Source of the DNA: Gammaproteobacteria bacterium
Lineage (GTDB): Bacteria; Pseudomonadota; Gammaproteobacteria; Methylococcales; UBA2780
Direction: 5' to 3'
Assembly: GCA_003646305.1 (NCBI GenBank)
Contig: QNFJ01000015.1
Span: forward strand, 1 to 18,716
Length of the DNA: 18,716 bases
Under the pieces are notes generated by a model. The model saw only the letters and a list, made by a program, of their open reading frames with translations. It ran no database searches and was not told where the DNA came from. The position numbers were made by a program, and so were the translations under genes. Below, piece by piece: positions 7,043 to 14,168 of this stretch (the first letter of the stretch is position 1; the number at the start of each line of letters is the position of its first letter).

Positions 7043-7441
7043 ATGAACAGATCAATCAAGAAATGTAGTGCGGTCATTAAACAGGGCGTAATCTGTTTTG
7101 GGCTAGCAATGGTTTTTACCGCTCCTGCCAATGCGGACAAGGCATCCGCTCCAGTTTCATCACCCAAACAGGCCATTGATCATATGCATCACAAGTTGCA
7201 CAATGATCAAGCCTCTTTTAAAGCAAAGGAAGTTCAGGCACTAAAAGAGCTCAATACGATAACGATTCGTGAAAATGTCAAACTGGATGAGGTGAACGCT
7301 AAAATTGACGAATTAATGGCTGCCAGAACCCAAATTATGCGCCTCCGTTATGCGCATCTAATTGAAATGCGAAAAATCCTTACCGATGATCAAAAGGTTG
7401 GCTATGACAAAGCTATATTGCAGCGTTCAGCGGTGAAATAA
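7043..7441 (+). CDS. Small exported protein, probably Spy/CpxP-like (LTxxQ motif)
   Basis: This 132-residue protein has a Sec signal peptide (basic MNRSIKK, then VICFGLAMVFTAPANA) with a likely cut after ANA near residue 31, so it is predicted to be periplasmic. The mature part is almost all helical and charged, and ends with LRYAHLIEMRKILTDDQK. The LTDDQ at 113-117 matches the LTxxQ motif of the Spy/CpxP/heavy-metal-resistance group, whose members are all-helical periplasmic chaperones or stress sensors. Only one such motif is clear, and Spy has two, so the call is moderate. ATG follows AGGA. It stands alone between hslO and the convergent ispB gene. A metal or envelope-stress role is inferred from the family. 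Confidence 0.7.
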   Translation: MNRSIKKCSAVIKQGVICFGLAMVFTAPANADKASAPVSSPKQAIDHMHHKLHNDQASFKAKEVQALKELNTITIRENVKLDEVNAKIDELMAARTQIMRLRYAHLIEMRKILTDDQKVGYDKAILQRSAVK

Positions 7442-7507
7442 GGCGGCAATCAGGTCTGAGTCCCAGCTCTTCAATATTTCTGGTTGTGAAGAGCAGATTC
7501 AATGAGT

Positions 7508-7534
7508 GTAAAATTAGACCCCGCAAAGAGGGGT
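7508..7534 (-). terminator. Possible weak terminator of ispB
   Basis: Read on the minus strand, 30 bases past the ispB stop, ACCCC and GGGGT (7518-7534) form a 5-bp GC stem with a 7-base loop, followed by CTAATTTTA. The stem is short and the T tract broken, so this is a weak call. The convergent exported-protein gene has its own possible hairpin nearby at 7466-7494. Confidence 0.35.
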
Positions 7535-7563
7535 GGCAGGACAAATGGAGCGGTGCTATAAGG

Positions 7564-8571
7564 TTAGTAGCTTCTTTGCACAGAAAATTCTGCGAGCGTG
7601 ATGAGTGCTTCTTTATAGGGTGAGTCAGGCAAGTTGTTGATTGACCTGGCAGCCATTTCAGCCTCTTCTTTTGCGCAGTTTTCAGTGTAAGCGATCGCGC
7701 CTGTTGACTTAACAATTTCAAATACTTCGTTGAAGGCTTCGCCATCTCCCTCTTTGATGGCATTTTTCAGGAAATTGGCCTGCTCAATGGAACCGTTATT
7801 AATGGCATAGATCAGCGGCAAGGTTGGTTTTCCTTCAGCCAGGTCGTCACCAATATTTTTTCCTAGCTCTTCAGCGTTGGCGGTGTAATCGAGAACATCG
7901 TCGACAAGCTGAAAAGCGGTCCCAAGGTGCATCCCATACTTGGCTAACGCTTTGATGTGTTGCTCTTCGGCTTCTGCAATGACCGCACCTAGCTCTGTAG
8001 CGGCACTAAATAGAATAGCCGTTTTGCGTTTAATTACTTCACGATAACGCGCTTCGGTTGTGTCGGGGTCGTTTACGTTAAGGAGCTGAAGAACTTCACC
8101 TTCAGCGATAGCGTTGGTTGTATGAGAGAGAATGTCCATGACGCGCATGCTTTGTACGCGAACCATCATCTCGAAAGCGCGAGAATAGAGAAAATCACCG
8201 ACCAATACGCTTGCCGCGTTGCCCCAGATTGCGTTGGCAGTTTCTTTACCTCGGCGCAGGTCAGATGAATCAACAACATCATCATGAAGGAGTGTGGCGG
8301 TATGGATAAACTCGATCACAGCGGCCAGTATGTGGTGGTGAGTTCCTTTATAATTAAGAGACTCTGCTGCTAGCAGGACAAGCAATGGGCGAAGTCTCTT
8401 GCCGCCGCTATTGACGATGTACTGGCCAATCTGATTAATGAGGACGACATCAGATTTCAGTTCATGAACGATGAGCTGGTCAACAGCGCTGTTTTCCTCA
8501 GCCATAAGAGACTTAATGGAGGAAAAATCTATGTTGCTTGCTGAGTTCTGATTTGCGTTTGCCATGCTCAT
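7564..8571 (-). CDS. ispB: Octaprenyl-diphosphate synthase (ubiquinone side chain)
   Basis: IspB is a trans-polyprenyl diphosphate synthase that extends farnesyl diphosphate with isopentenyl units to make the ubiquinone/menaquinone tail. The 335-residue protein shows both Asp-rich magnesium sites, DDVVD at 97-101 and DDVLD at 224-228, plus GGKRLRPLL, GNAASVLVGDFLYSRAF and the LGKNIGDDLAEGKPTLPL block, and is colinear with E. coli IspB (323 residues). The extra length is at the N-terminus. ATG 8571 and ATG 8565 are both possible starts and neither has a strong ribosome site. It is divergent from rplU, the usual arrangement in gammaproteobacteria. The octaprenyl length is inferred from the family; chain length cannot be fixed by reading. 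Confidence 0.95.
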   Translation of the reverse strand: MSMANANQNSASNIDFSSIKSLMAEENSAVDQLIVHELKSDVVLINQIGQYIVNSGGKRLRPLLVLLAAESLNYKGTHHHILAAVIEFIHTATLLHDDVVDSSDLRRGKETANAIWGNAASVLVGDFLYSRAFEMMVRVQSMRVMDILSHTTNAIAEGEVLQLLNVNDPDTTEARYREVIKRKTAILFSAATELGAVIAEAEEQHIKALAKYGMHLGTAFQLVDDVLDYTANAEELGKNIGDDLAEGKPTLPLIYAINNGSIEQANFLKNAIKEGDGEAFNEVFEIVKSTGAIAYTENCAKEEAEMAARSINNLPDSPYKEALITLAEFSVQRSY

Positions 8572-8603
8572 TTTTGATTAATTATTGCTATTTGGTTAGG
8601 TGC

Positions 8604-8641
8604 TTGAAATTCAAAGTGTTAATCGACATAGCAATGCTATG
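8604..8641. promoter_or_regulatory. Two short inverted repeats in the ispB-rplU gap
   Basis: The 195-base divergent gap holds TTGAA-A-TTCAA at 8604-8614 and CATAGC-AAT-GCTATG at 8627-8641. Both are dyads of operator size, upstream of both genes. No known regulator motif is recognised, and short palindromes are common by chance. No convincing ispB promoter was found. Confidence 0.2.
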
Positions 8642-8680
8642 GATCATGCGAGAGTCTGTCAAGGATTTGAGTGGATTGGG

Positions 8681-8710
8681 TTGACCTTGATCAATTATTT
8701 AGTATAGAAT
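8681..8710 (+). promoter_or_regulatory. Sigma-70 promoter of rplU-rpmA
   Basis: TTGACC at 8681-8686 (five of six -35 bases) is followed after 18 bp by TAGAAT at 8705-8710, or after 16 bp by TATAGA at 8703-8708. Transcription would start near 8717, leaving a leader of about 50 bases before the rplU ATG at 8767 with its GGAG ribosome site. Confidence 0.65.
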
Positions 8711-8766
8711 TCACAGTTCACTTTCACTCAAGAAAATTAGCTAAACGAATCGGAGCTGAACGTAAA

Positions 8767-9081
8767 ATGTATGCGGTAATTAAGACAGGCGGTAAACAGT
8801 ACCGAGTTGAAGAGGGCGAAACCCTCAAGATTGAAAAACTTGAAAATGAGCCTGGCTCAGAAATCGAATTTGACAAGGTTTTACTTGTTCAATCAGATTC
8901 TGGTCTTGCTGTTGGTAAACCTTACCTCGAGGGTGGAAAGGTCACTGCTAAAGTTTTGTCTCAAGGTCGACTCAAAAAAGTACATATCATCAAATTTCGT
9001 AGACGTAAGCACCATATGAAGAAGATGGGGCATCGTCAGTATTATACAGAAGTGCAGATTGCTGGCATTTCAGCGGGTTAA
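8767..9081 (+). CDS. rplU: 50S ribosomal protein L21
   Basis: L21 binds 23S rRNA in the large ribosomal subunit. The protein is 104 residues (E. coli 103) and begins MYAVIKTGGKQYRVEEGE; the basic RNA-binding block KVHIIKFRRRKHHMKKMGHRQ at about 72-92 is intact. The frame is open upstream, but homology fixes the start at ATG 8767, preceded by CGGAGCT. rpmA follows after 15 bases, the conserved L21-L27 pair. No unusual residue was seen. Confidence 0.97.
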   Translation: MYAVIKTGGKQYRVEEGETLKIEKLENEPGSEIEFDKVLLVQSDSGLAVGKPYLEGGKVTAKVLSQGRLKKVHIIKFRRRKHHMKKMGHRQYYTEVQIAGISAG

Positions 9082-9096
9082 GGAGAGGCTAGAACA

Positions 9097-9354
9097 ATGG
9101 CACATAAGAAAGCGGGTGGTAGTACACGAAATGGTCGCGATTCCGAGTCTAAACGGCTTGGCGTAAAGCGCTATGGTGGTGAGGTTGTGAGTGCGGGGAA
9201 TATCATTATTCGTCAGCGTGGAACAGCAACGCACCCTGGAGAGAATGTGGGTTGTGGGAAAGACCATACACTATTTGCACTAAAGGATGGAAAGGTTCTA
9301 TTTCAAGTTAAAGGGCCTAAAAATCGCAAGTATGTGAGTGTTGTACCTAACTAA
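9097..9354 (+). CDS. rpmA: 50S ribosomal protein L27
   Basis: L27 lies near the peptidyl-transferase centre, where its N-terminal tail contacts the tRNA acceptor ends. The 85 residues (same as E. coli) begin MAHKKAGGSTRNGRDSESKR, and the GNIIIRQRGT and HPGENVGCGKDHTLFAL blocks are intact. The N-terminus is the short mature type without the cleaved extension found in Firmicutes. The start ATG follows AAGGAGAGG. It is co-transcribed with rplU, and a clear terminator follows 52 bases after its stop. Confidence 0.97.
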   Translation: MAHKKAGGSTRNGRDSESKRLGVKRYGGEVVSAGNIIIRQRGTATHPGENVGCGKDHTLFALKDGKVLFQVKGPKNRKYVSVVPN

Positions 9355-9406
9355 TATTATTGTTGATTGTTGGGTCTATTGATCTAAATAATCTCGGTAA
9401 AAGATT

Positions 9407-9436
9407 AAAGCCCTGTCGAATGTCAGGGCTTTTTTT
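9407..9436 (+). terminator. Rho-independent terminator after rpmA
   Basis: AAAGCCCTG at 9407-9415 pairs with CAGGGCTTT at 9424-9432 over an 8-base loop, followed by an unbroken T run to 9436. This is a canonical terminator. It separates rplU-rpmA from obgE, so obgE-proB relies on read-through or on a promoter in the 30 bases that follow. Confidence 0.88.
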
Positions 9437-9466
9437 GTTTGTAGGGTTTTAAGCTAAGAAATAACG

Positions 9467-10495
9467 ATGAAATTTGTAGACGAAGCGCAGGTGCGTGTTG
9501 AAGCTGGTGATGGTGGCAATGGCCATATGAGCTTCCGGCGCGAAAAATATATACCATTTGGTGGGCCAGATGGAGGTGATGGAGGTGATGGAGGAACGGT
9601 TTACCTTGTCGCGTCACACAATGTGAATACGTTGGTCGAATTTCGTTATCACCCTCGTTATCAGGCGGAACGTGGCCAGAGAGGGGGTGGTGCAAACTGT
9701 ACTGGAAAAAAAGGGGAAGATTGCTGGGTCAAGGTACCGGTTGGAACGCTCGTTTTTGATGATGATACGGGTGAGCTGATTGGCGACATGACGGAGAATA
9801 AGCAAATATTAAAAGTTGCGCAGGGAGGATTTCATGGTTTGGGGAATGCTCGCTTCAAGAGCAGTACAAACCGTGCTCCCAGAAAGACCTCCAACGGTTC
9901 TCCTGGTGAGCAGCGCACCTTGAACCTCGAGTTAAAGCTAATCGCTGATGTTGGCTTGCTGGGTATGCCCAATGCCGGAAAGTCTAGTTTGATTCGAGTC
10001 ATCTCATCGGCCAGACCAAAAGTTGCAGATTATCCATTTACGACGCTTCACCCAAATCTTGGTGTTGTGCGTGTTGATGACTTAAGAAGCTTTGTGATGG
10101 CAGATATTCCTGGTGTTATTGAGGGAGCGGCTGAAGGAGCTGGGTTGGGTCTTCAATTTCTTAAGCATCTTTCGCGTACAGGATTATTGCTCCATCTTGT
10201 CGATGTCGAGCCATATGAATCAGAAGATGATCCTGTTGCCTCCGCAGTAAAGATTATTAAAGAGATCGAAGGCTGGGATGGTGATCTTGCCTCAAAAGAG
10301 CGCTGGCTTGTCCTGAATAAGGTTGATCTGTTGCCAGATGACATGGTTGATGAATTTTGTGACGAAATTGTCGAAAAGTTAGGTTGGACAGGAAAGGTTT
10401 TTAAGATTTCAGCCCTTAAAGGGGCCGGAACAAAGCCACTTATTTACGCAATTATGGAGCACCTTGATGCGCAAAAAGTAGAAGTGGAGGAGTGA
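9467..10495 (+). CDS. obgE: GTPase Obg/CgtA
   Basis: Obg is an essential GTPase that acts in late assembly of the 50S subunit and in stress control. The 342-residue protein has the glycine-rich Obg fold (about 1-158; GGPDGGDGGDGGTVYLV is coded partly by three near-perfect copies of the 9-mer GATGGAGGT at 9569-9595). It is followed by the G domain with G1 GMPNAGKSSLI, G2 region DYPFTTLHPNLG, G3 DIPGVIEGA, G4 NKVDLL and G5 SALKG. It is shorter than E. coli ObgE (390) because the acidic C-terminal tail is nearly absent. ATG follows TAAGAA, a weak ribosome site. Its TGA overlaps the proB ATG by one base. Confidence 0.96.
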   Translation: MKFVDEAQVRVEAGDGGNGHMSFRREKYIPFGGPDGGDGGDGGTVYLVASHNVNTLVEFRYHPRYQAERGQRGGGANCTGKKGEDCWVKVPVGTLVFDDDTGELIGDMTENKQILKVAQGGFHGLGNARFKSSTNRAPRKTSNGSPGEQRTLNLELKLIADVGLLGMPNAGKSSLIRVISSARPKVADYPFTTLHPNLGVVRVDDLRSFVMADIPGVIEGAAEGAGLGLQFLKHLSRTGLLLHLVDVEPYESEDDPVASAVKIIKEIEGWDGDLASKERWLVLNKVDLLPDDMVDEFCDEIVEKLGWTGKVFKISALKGAGTKPLIYAIMEHLDAQKVEVEE

Positions 10496-11622
10496 TGAAA
10501 AGTCGCTCTGATTTTAAAAAGGCTAAAAGAGTTGTTGTAAAGATCGGAAGTGCACTTCTGACAGATGGCGGTCAGGGTCTGGATTATGATGCGCTTTCAT
10601 CCTGGGTTGAGCAGATATCTGAGTTACAGGCGCAAGGTGTGGAGTTGCTGCTGGTTTCATCGGGTGCAGTTGCAGAAGGGATGAGTCGGCTTGGCTGGAC
10701 AAAAAGGCCGAGCGCGCTTAATGAGCTTCAGGTAGCGGCCTCTGTTGGGCAGATGGGGCTTGTTGAGGCGTGGTCTACACGGTTTCAGGCGCATGGAGTT
10801 CAGTCTGCGCAGGTGCTTCTGACGCATGAAGATCTCTCTGACCGGCAGCGTTATTTAAATGCGCGTAGTGCGTTATTGGCGATGCTTGATTTGTCGGTTG
10901 TTCCGATCATTAACGAGAATGATGTGGTTGCGACGGATGAGATCCGTTTCGGGGACAACGATACACTCGCTGCGCTTGTTGCAAATATTGTTGATGCAGA
11001 CCTTTTGGTGATTTTGACCGACCAGTTGGGGCTTTTTGATAGCGATCCAACAGTGAATAGTGATGCTGTTTTGATTGAAGAGATTAGTGCCGATGATGAG
11101 TCTCTGGAAGGGATGGCTGGGGCGAGTAGTCATAGCGGACTGGGTCGAGGAGGCATGGCAACAAAGATCTCTGCCGCAAGGCTGGCTTCACGCTCGGGTA
11201 CGGCGACGATTATTGTTTCGGGTGCGATCGACCGTGTTATTAACAGGCTATATGAAGGGGAGTTGCTTGGGACCTTTTTGATACCCGACCTTGCGCCGCT
11301 TGATGCAAGAAAGCGTTGGCTGCTTGGGCGTTTAAGGGTGAGTGGGGAGCTTGATATTGATGAAGGTGCGGTTGCCGTCCTGAAAAAGTCAGGAAAAAGC
11401 CTGTTGGCAATTGGTGTGGTGAGTGTTAAAGGTCATTTTAAGCGGGGTGATTTGGTGCTTTTTAGGGATAAAGAGGGTGTTGTGGTTGGTCGAGGATTGG
11501 TGAATTACTCTGCAGAAGAGGTTGTCTTGATTATGCGTCAGGCGAGTTCAGAAATTGAGCGTTTGCTGGGGTATGTTGATGAGCCAGAGCTTTGCCACCG
11601 AGATAACCTGGTTGTGCTGTGA
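10495..11622 (+). CDS. proB: Glutamate 5-kinase
   Basis: ProB phosphorylates glutamate to gamma-glutamyl phosphate, the first and feedback-controlled step of proline synthesis. The amino-acid kinase domain (about 1-260) shows KIGSALLTDGG, SSGAVAEGMSRLGW and NENDVVATDEIRFGDNDTLAA; the C-terminal PUA domain (about 280-365, GHFKRGDLVLFRDKEG) is present, so this is the long bacterial form (375 residues, E. coli 367). A GTG at 10492 precedes in frame, but ATG 10495 fits the GGAGG ribosome site better and gives the TGATG overlap with obgE. obgE-proB is seen together in several gammaproteobacteria; proA is not in the window. Confidence 0.96.
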   Translation: MKSRSDFKKAKRVVVKIGSALLTDGGQGLDYDALSSWVEQISELQAQGVELLLVSSGAVAEGMSRLGWTKRPSALNELQVAASVGQMGLVEAWSTRFQAHGVQSAQVLLTHEDLSDRQRYLNARSALLAMLDLSVVPIINENDVVATDEIRFGDNDTLAALVANIVDADLLVILTDQLGLFDSDPTVNSDAVLIEEISADDESLEGMAGASSHSGLGRGGMATKISAARLASRSGTATIIVSGAIDRVINRLYEGELLGTFLIPDLAPLDARKRWLLGRLRVSGELDIDEGAVAVLKKSGKSLLAIGVVSVKGHFKRGDLVLFRDKEGVVVGRGLVNYSAEEVVLIMRQASSEIERLLGYVDEPELCHRDNLVVL

Positions 11623-11629
11623 TCGGTAG

Positions 11630-11684
11630 GCAAAAGGACACAAAAAAGGCTCGCTTTTAGCGAGCCTTTTTTGTGTCCTTTTGC
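11630..11684. terminator. Bidirectional terminator between proB and rpsT (perfect 25-bp stem)
   Basis: The left arm at 11630-11654 and right arm at 11660-11684 are exact reverse complements over 25 bp around a 5-base TTTTA loop. The GC core GGCTCGC/GCGAGCC is flanked by A6/T6 tracts, so each strand gives a hairpin core followed by a T run. It starts 8 bases after the proB stop and ends 6 bases from the rpsT stop, so it serves both convergent genes. Confidence 0.93.
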
Positions 11685-11690
11685 TAGCAG

Positions 11691-11951
11691 TTAGAGTGCT
11701 TTGATGCGCCCATTCAGTCTGCTTTTTCTACGATCTGCGTTGTTTCTGTGAAGCAAGCCCTTAGTCACTGCAGAATCAAGTGCAGGCGCGGCTGATTTAA
11801 ATGCTTCTGAAGCGGCTTCTTTGTCGCCTGCGTCAATGGCATAAACAACTTTCTTTACGGCAGTACGCATACTGCTGCGAAGCGTTACATTCTGTACGCG
11901 GCGTTTTTCCGCCTGACGTGCTCTTTTTCTGGCTTGTGCTGAATTTGCCAA
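11691..11951 (-). CDS. rpsT: 30S ribosomal protein S20
   Basis: S20 binds 16S rRNA early in 30S assembly. The 86-residue protein is very basic and begins ANSAQARKRARQAEKRR; the HRNNADRRKSRLNGRI segment near the end is intact (E. coli 87 residues). The start codon is TTG (complement of 11949-11951) behind AGGGGT. E. coli rpsT also uses UUG, where the weak start is part of translational autocontrol by S20, so the same control is plausible here. It has its own promoter and is transcribed away from murJ, the usual gammaproteobacterial arrangement. Confidence 0.97.
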   Translation of the reverse strand: MANSAQARKRARQAEKRRVQNVTLRSSMRTAVKKVVYAIDAGDKEAASEAFKSAAPALDSAVTKGLLHRNNADRRKSRLNGRIKAL

Positions 11952-11989
11952 GGTAGACCCCTAAAATTCTGTTGATTTGTGAATCGAGT

Positions 11990-12018
11990 ATTATCGACAA
12001 GAATAGAGCCTATGTCAA
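11990..12018 (-). promoter_or_regulatory. Sigma-70 promoter of rpsT
   Basis: On the minus strand, a perfect TTGACA (complement of 12013-12018) is followed after 17 bp by GATAAT (complement of 11990-11995), matching 11 of 12 consensus bases with ideal spacing. The leader to the TTG start would be about 30 bases. It is the strongest promoter seen in the window, as expected for a ribosomal protein gene. Confidence 0.85.
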
Positions 12019-12052
12019 CTCTATCACGCAATCCTACGCGGAGGGATGAGTG

Positions 12053-12433
12053 CTAGTACATGTCGCAAATATGATGTTTTTCCATTTCCTCAATAGTGGG
12101 TATTTTCATCTCTGGAATCATGCCCTGCATCATTTCTCCGCATTTACGTATTTTGATAATCTCTTTATTGCCTTGAATTTCTTTGGCGAACTTTAGCGCT
12201 CGTTGCATTGCGGTATCTCGTTTTCCGGCGTTGCATAACGATTGAACTTCTTTTTCCATCAACTGAGCTCTTTCTGAGATAGATTGCAGAGTAGACTGAT
12301 CAATATTTTTCATGCATTCCTGCATTTTTTCAGCCTGTTGCATCATTTGTTGCATATTTGGCTGGTTGAAATTTTGTTGGGCAAAGGTGCTAAGCGGTAA
12401 AAAGAGTAGTACGAGCAGCGTCAGTTTTTTCAT
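12053..12433 (-). CDS. Small exported Met/Gln-rich protein with four cysteines, function unknown
   Basis: This 126-residue protein has a clear Sec signal peptide (MKKLTLLVLLFLPLSTFA, probable cut after residue 18), so it should be periplasmic. The mature part opens with a Gln/Asn/Met-rich stretch (QQNFNQPNMQQMMQQ), continues as charged helix, and holds four cysteines at 40, 67, 98 and 123, which could form two disulfides. It has about 14 methionines. No family is recognised with certainty; a helical periplasmic chaperone or metal-binding protein is possible but unproven. ATG follows AAGGAG at good spacing. It lies between rpsT and the divergent murJ, and no terminator is seen in the 100 bases before rpsT, so read-through is possible. 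Confidence 0.8.
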   Translation of the reverse strand: MKKLTLLVLLFLPLSTFAQQNFNQPNMQQMMQQAEKMQECMKNIDQSTLQSISERAQLMEKEVQSLCNAGKRDTAMQRALKFAKEIQGNKEIIKIRKCGEMMQGMIPEMKIPTIEEMEKHHICDMY

Positions 12434-12586
12434 TGTTTAAATCTCCTTGTTCATCGTGCAGTTGCCGAGTTTATTTTAAACTCTCAGTAATATCCTGCAT
12501 TTTGCGTCCGCAATCAATCGCGAACCCAGTCTTTTAGGACGTATACTACTGCATTTTATGAGGGATGGAATTTTGAGGAGAGGACG

Positions 12587-14131
12587 CTGAGTAAGCAGCT
12601 GTTAAAATCGACCGCCGTGGTTAGTGCGATGACGCTGTTATCAAGACTGCTTGGTTTTGTTAGAGATGTTGTTATTGCCCGCTTTTTTGGTGCTGACTCT
12701 GGCACGGATGCTTTTTTTGTGGCATTCAAGATCCCTAACTTTTTACGGCGTCTTTTTGCTGAAGGGGCATTTTCTCAGGCCTTTATCCCCGTATTGGCGG
12801 AATACAAAGAAAAAGGGGCGGAAGAGGCTTTAAAGCTTTTCATTGATAGAACCGCGGGTACGTTAGCGCTGGTTCTTTTTTGTGTCTCAATTGTCGGGGT
12901 AGCGGCTGCCCCTGTTTTGATTATGTTGTTTGCACCCGGCTTTCAGGTGTCAGGGGGTGATTTTGATCTCTCTGTGAGTATGCTGAGACTGACCTTTCCT
13001 TACCTGTTCTTTATTTCACTGACGGCTTTTGCGGGCAGCCTGCTCAATAGCTGGGGGCGATTTGCGGTACCCGCTTTTACACCTGTATTTCTAAATCTTT
13101 GTTTGATTTCGGCTGCTATCTGGTTGGCGCCACTGATGGATGAGCCCATTATGGCGTTGGCCTGGGGTGTCTTGCTGGCGGGAATTGTCCAGCTTGCTTT
13201 TCAATTTCCGGCACTTAAACGCCTTGGGCTGTTGCCCAAACCAAAGATTGCACTATCTGATCCAGGGGTGCGGAAAATTCTTACGCTGATGCTTCCTGCC
13301 ATTTTTGCCGTATCGATTACGCAGATTAATCTTTTATTGGATACATTAATTGCCTCTTTTCTGCAGCCGGGTAGCATCACCTGGCTCTATTATTCGGACC
13401 GGTTGGTCGAGTTTCCGTTAGGTATTTTTGGAATTGCCCTGGCAACGGTTATTTTGCCGAGCCTGTCAAAAGATCATGCTGTGAAAGATAGTGAATCTTT
13501 TTCAAGCTCTCTTGACTGGGGCTTGCGGTTGGTGTTGCTAATTGGTGTGCCGGCATCAATTGGACTGTTTATGTTGGGTGGGCCAATGCTGGCGACGCTG
13601 TTTCAGTACGATGCCTTTTCTGAGAATGATGTCAGAATGGCCGAGATGAGCCTTAGAGCCTTTTCTTTTGGGTTGTTGGCATTTATTTTGGTAAAAATTT
13701 TAGTGCCGGGTTACACCGCGCGACAGGATACGAAGACGCCCGTTCGTATTGGTGTTATTGCAATGGTTTCAAACATGGTAATGAACCTCATTCTGGTTTT
13801 TCCTCTAGCGCATGCAGGATTGGCATTGGCGACAGCTCTGGCCGCTTATTTGAATGCAGGATTGTTGTTGAAAGGGCTGCGTCAGCAGGGCATTTACCTG
13901 CCAGCTAAAGGCTGGGGGCTTTTTTCGGTTAAAATCACGGTGGCAAGCGTGGTGATGGCGCTGGTTCTAATGCAGGCAGAAGCGTTATCTCAGTGGCTTG
14001 AGTGGGGTGTTGGTGAGCGGGCAACGCAACTTTTATTCTGGATTGCCGTCGGCTTTTCTACCTATCTCTTTAGCCTGTTTGTCATGGGGGTGAGGCCTTC
14101 GCATCTACTCAATAAACCGAGCTCTCGCTGA
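12587..14131 (+). CDS. murJ: Lipid II flippase MurJ
   Basis: MurJ moves the peptidoglycan precursor lipid II across the inner membrane. The sequence carries many hydrophobic segments (about 14 expected in the family) and the conserved LSRLLGFVRDVVIARFFGA, TDAFFVAFKIPNFLRRLFAEGAFSQAFIPVLAEY and YYSDRLVEFPLGIFGIALATVILPSLS blocks. The first conventional start is GTG 12617 (504 residues), with no ribosome site, and it would drop a conserved N-terminal stretch. The frame continues upstream as SKQLLKSTAVVSAM, matching E. coli NLLKSLAAVSSM, and begins at CTG 12587, 6 bases after GAGGAG. CTG is therefore taken as the likely start, giving 514 residues (E. coli 511). ribF follows after 37 bases. Confidence 0.95.
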   Translation: MSKQLLKSTAVVSAMTLLSRLLGFVRDVVIARFFGADSGTDAFFVAFKIPNFLRRLFAEGAFSQAFIPVLAEYKEKGAEEALKLFIDRTAGTLALVLFCVSIVGVAAAPVLIMLFAPGFQVSGGDFDLSVSMLRLTFPYLFFISLTAFAGSLLNSWGRFAVPAFTPVFLNLCLISAAIWLAPLMDEPIMALAWGVLLAGIVQLAFQFPALKRLGLLPKPKIALSDPGVRKILTLMLPAIFAVSITQINLLLDTLIASFLQPGSITWLYYSDRLVEFPLGIFGIALATVILPSLSKDHAVKDSESFSSSLDWGLRLVLLIGVPASIGLFMLGGPMLATLFQYDAFSENDVRMAEMSLRAFSFGLLAFILVKILVPGYTARQDTKTPVRIGVIAMVSNMVMNLILVFPLAHAGLALATALAAYLNAGLLLKGLRQQGIYLPAKGWGLFSVKITVASVVMALVLMQAEALSQWLEWGVGERATQLLFWIAVGFSTYLFSLFVMGVRPSHLLNKPSSR

Positions 14132-14133
14132 GG

Positions 14134-14139
14134 TATAAT
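14134..14139 (+). promoter_or_regulatory. Perfect -10 box upstream of ribF, no clear -35
   Basis: TATAAT lies just after the murJ stop, 30 bases before the ribF ATG. The -35 region (about 14111-14116, AATAAA) does not match consensus. It could be an internal promoter for ribF-ileS-lspA, or chance. Confidence 0.3.
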
Positions 14140-14168
14140 ATGTCACTTTTTATGGGCTTCAGGCGGCT

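Noticed and set aside
6901..7176. 91-codon minus-strand open frame opposite the start of the Spy/CpxP-like gene
   Set aside because: It has no recognisable domain, overlaps the signal peptide region of a better-supported gene and lacks a ribosome site.
7466..7494. 8-bp inverted repeat GCTCTTCA/TGAAGAGC after the Spy/CpxP-like gene
   Set aside because: The loop is 13 bases and no T run follows, so it does not qualify as an intrinsic terminator; it may only help end the mRNA.
8671..8766. Upstream extension of the L21 frame by 32 codons
   Set aside because: The conserved L21 start MYAVIKTGGKQY is at 8767 with its own ribosome site; the extension covers the promoter.
9362..9390. TTGATT and TAAATA as a promoter for obgE-proB
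   Set aside because: They match poorly and lie upstream of the rpmA terminator, which would stop any transcript from here.
9569..9595. Three 9-bp tandem repeats GATGGAGGT as a minisatellite
   Set aside because: They code for the conserved Gly/Asp-rich segment of the Obg fold, so protein constraint explains them.
12542..12547. TATACT upstream of murJ as a promoter
   Set aside because: No sequence resembling a -35 box lies 15-19 bases upstream, so the promoter of murJ was left uncalled.
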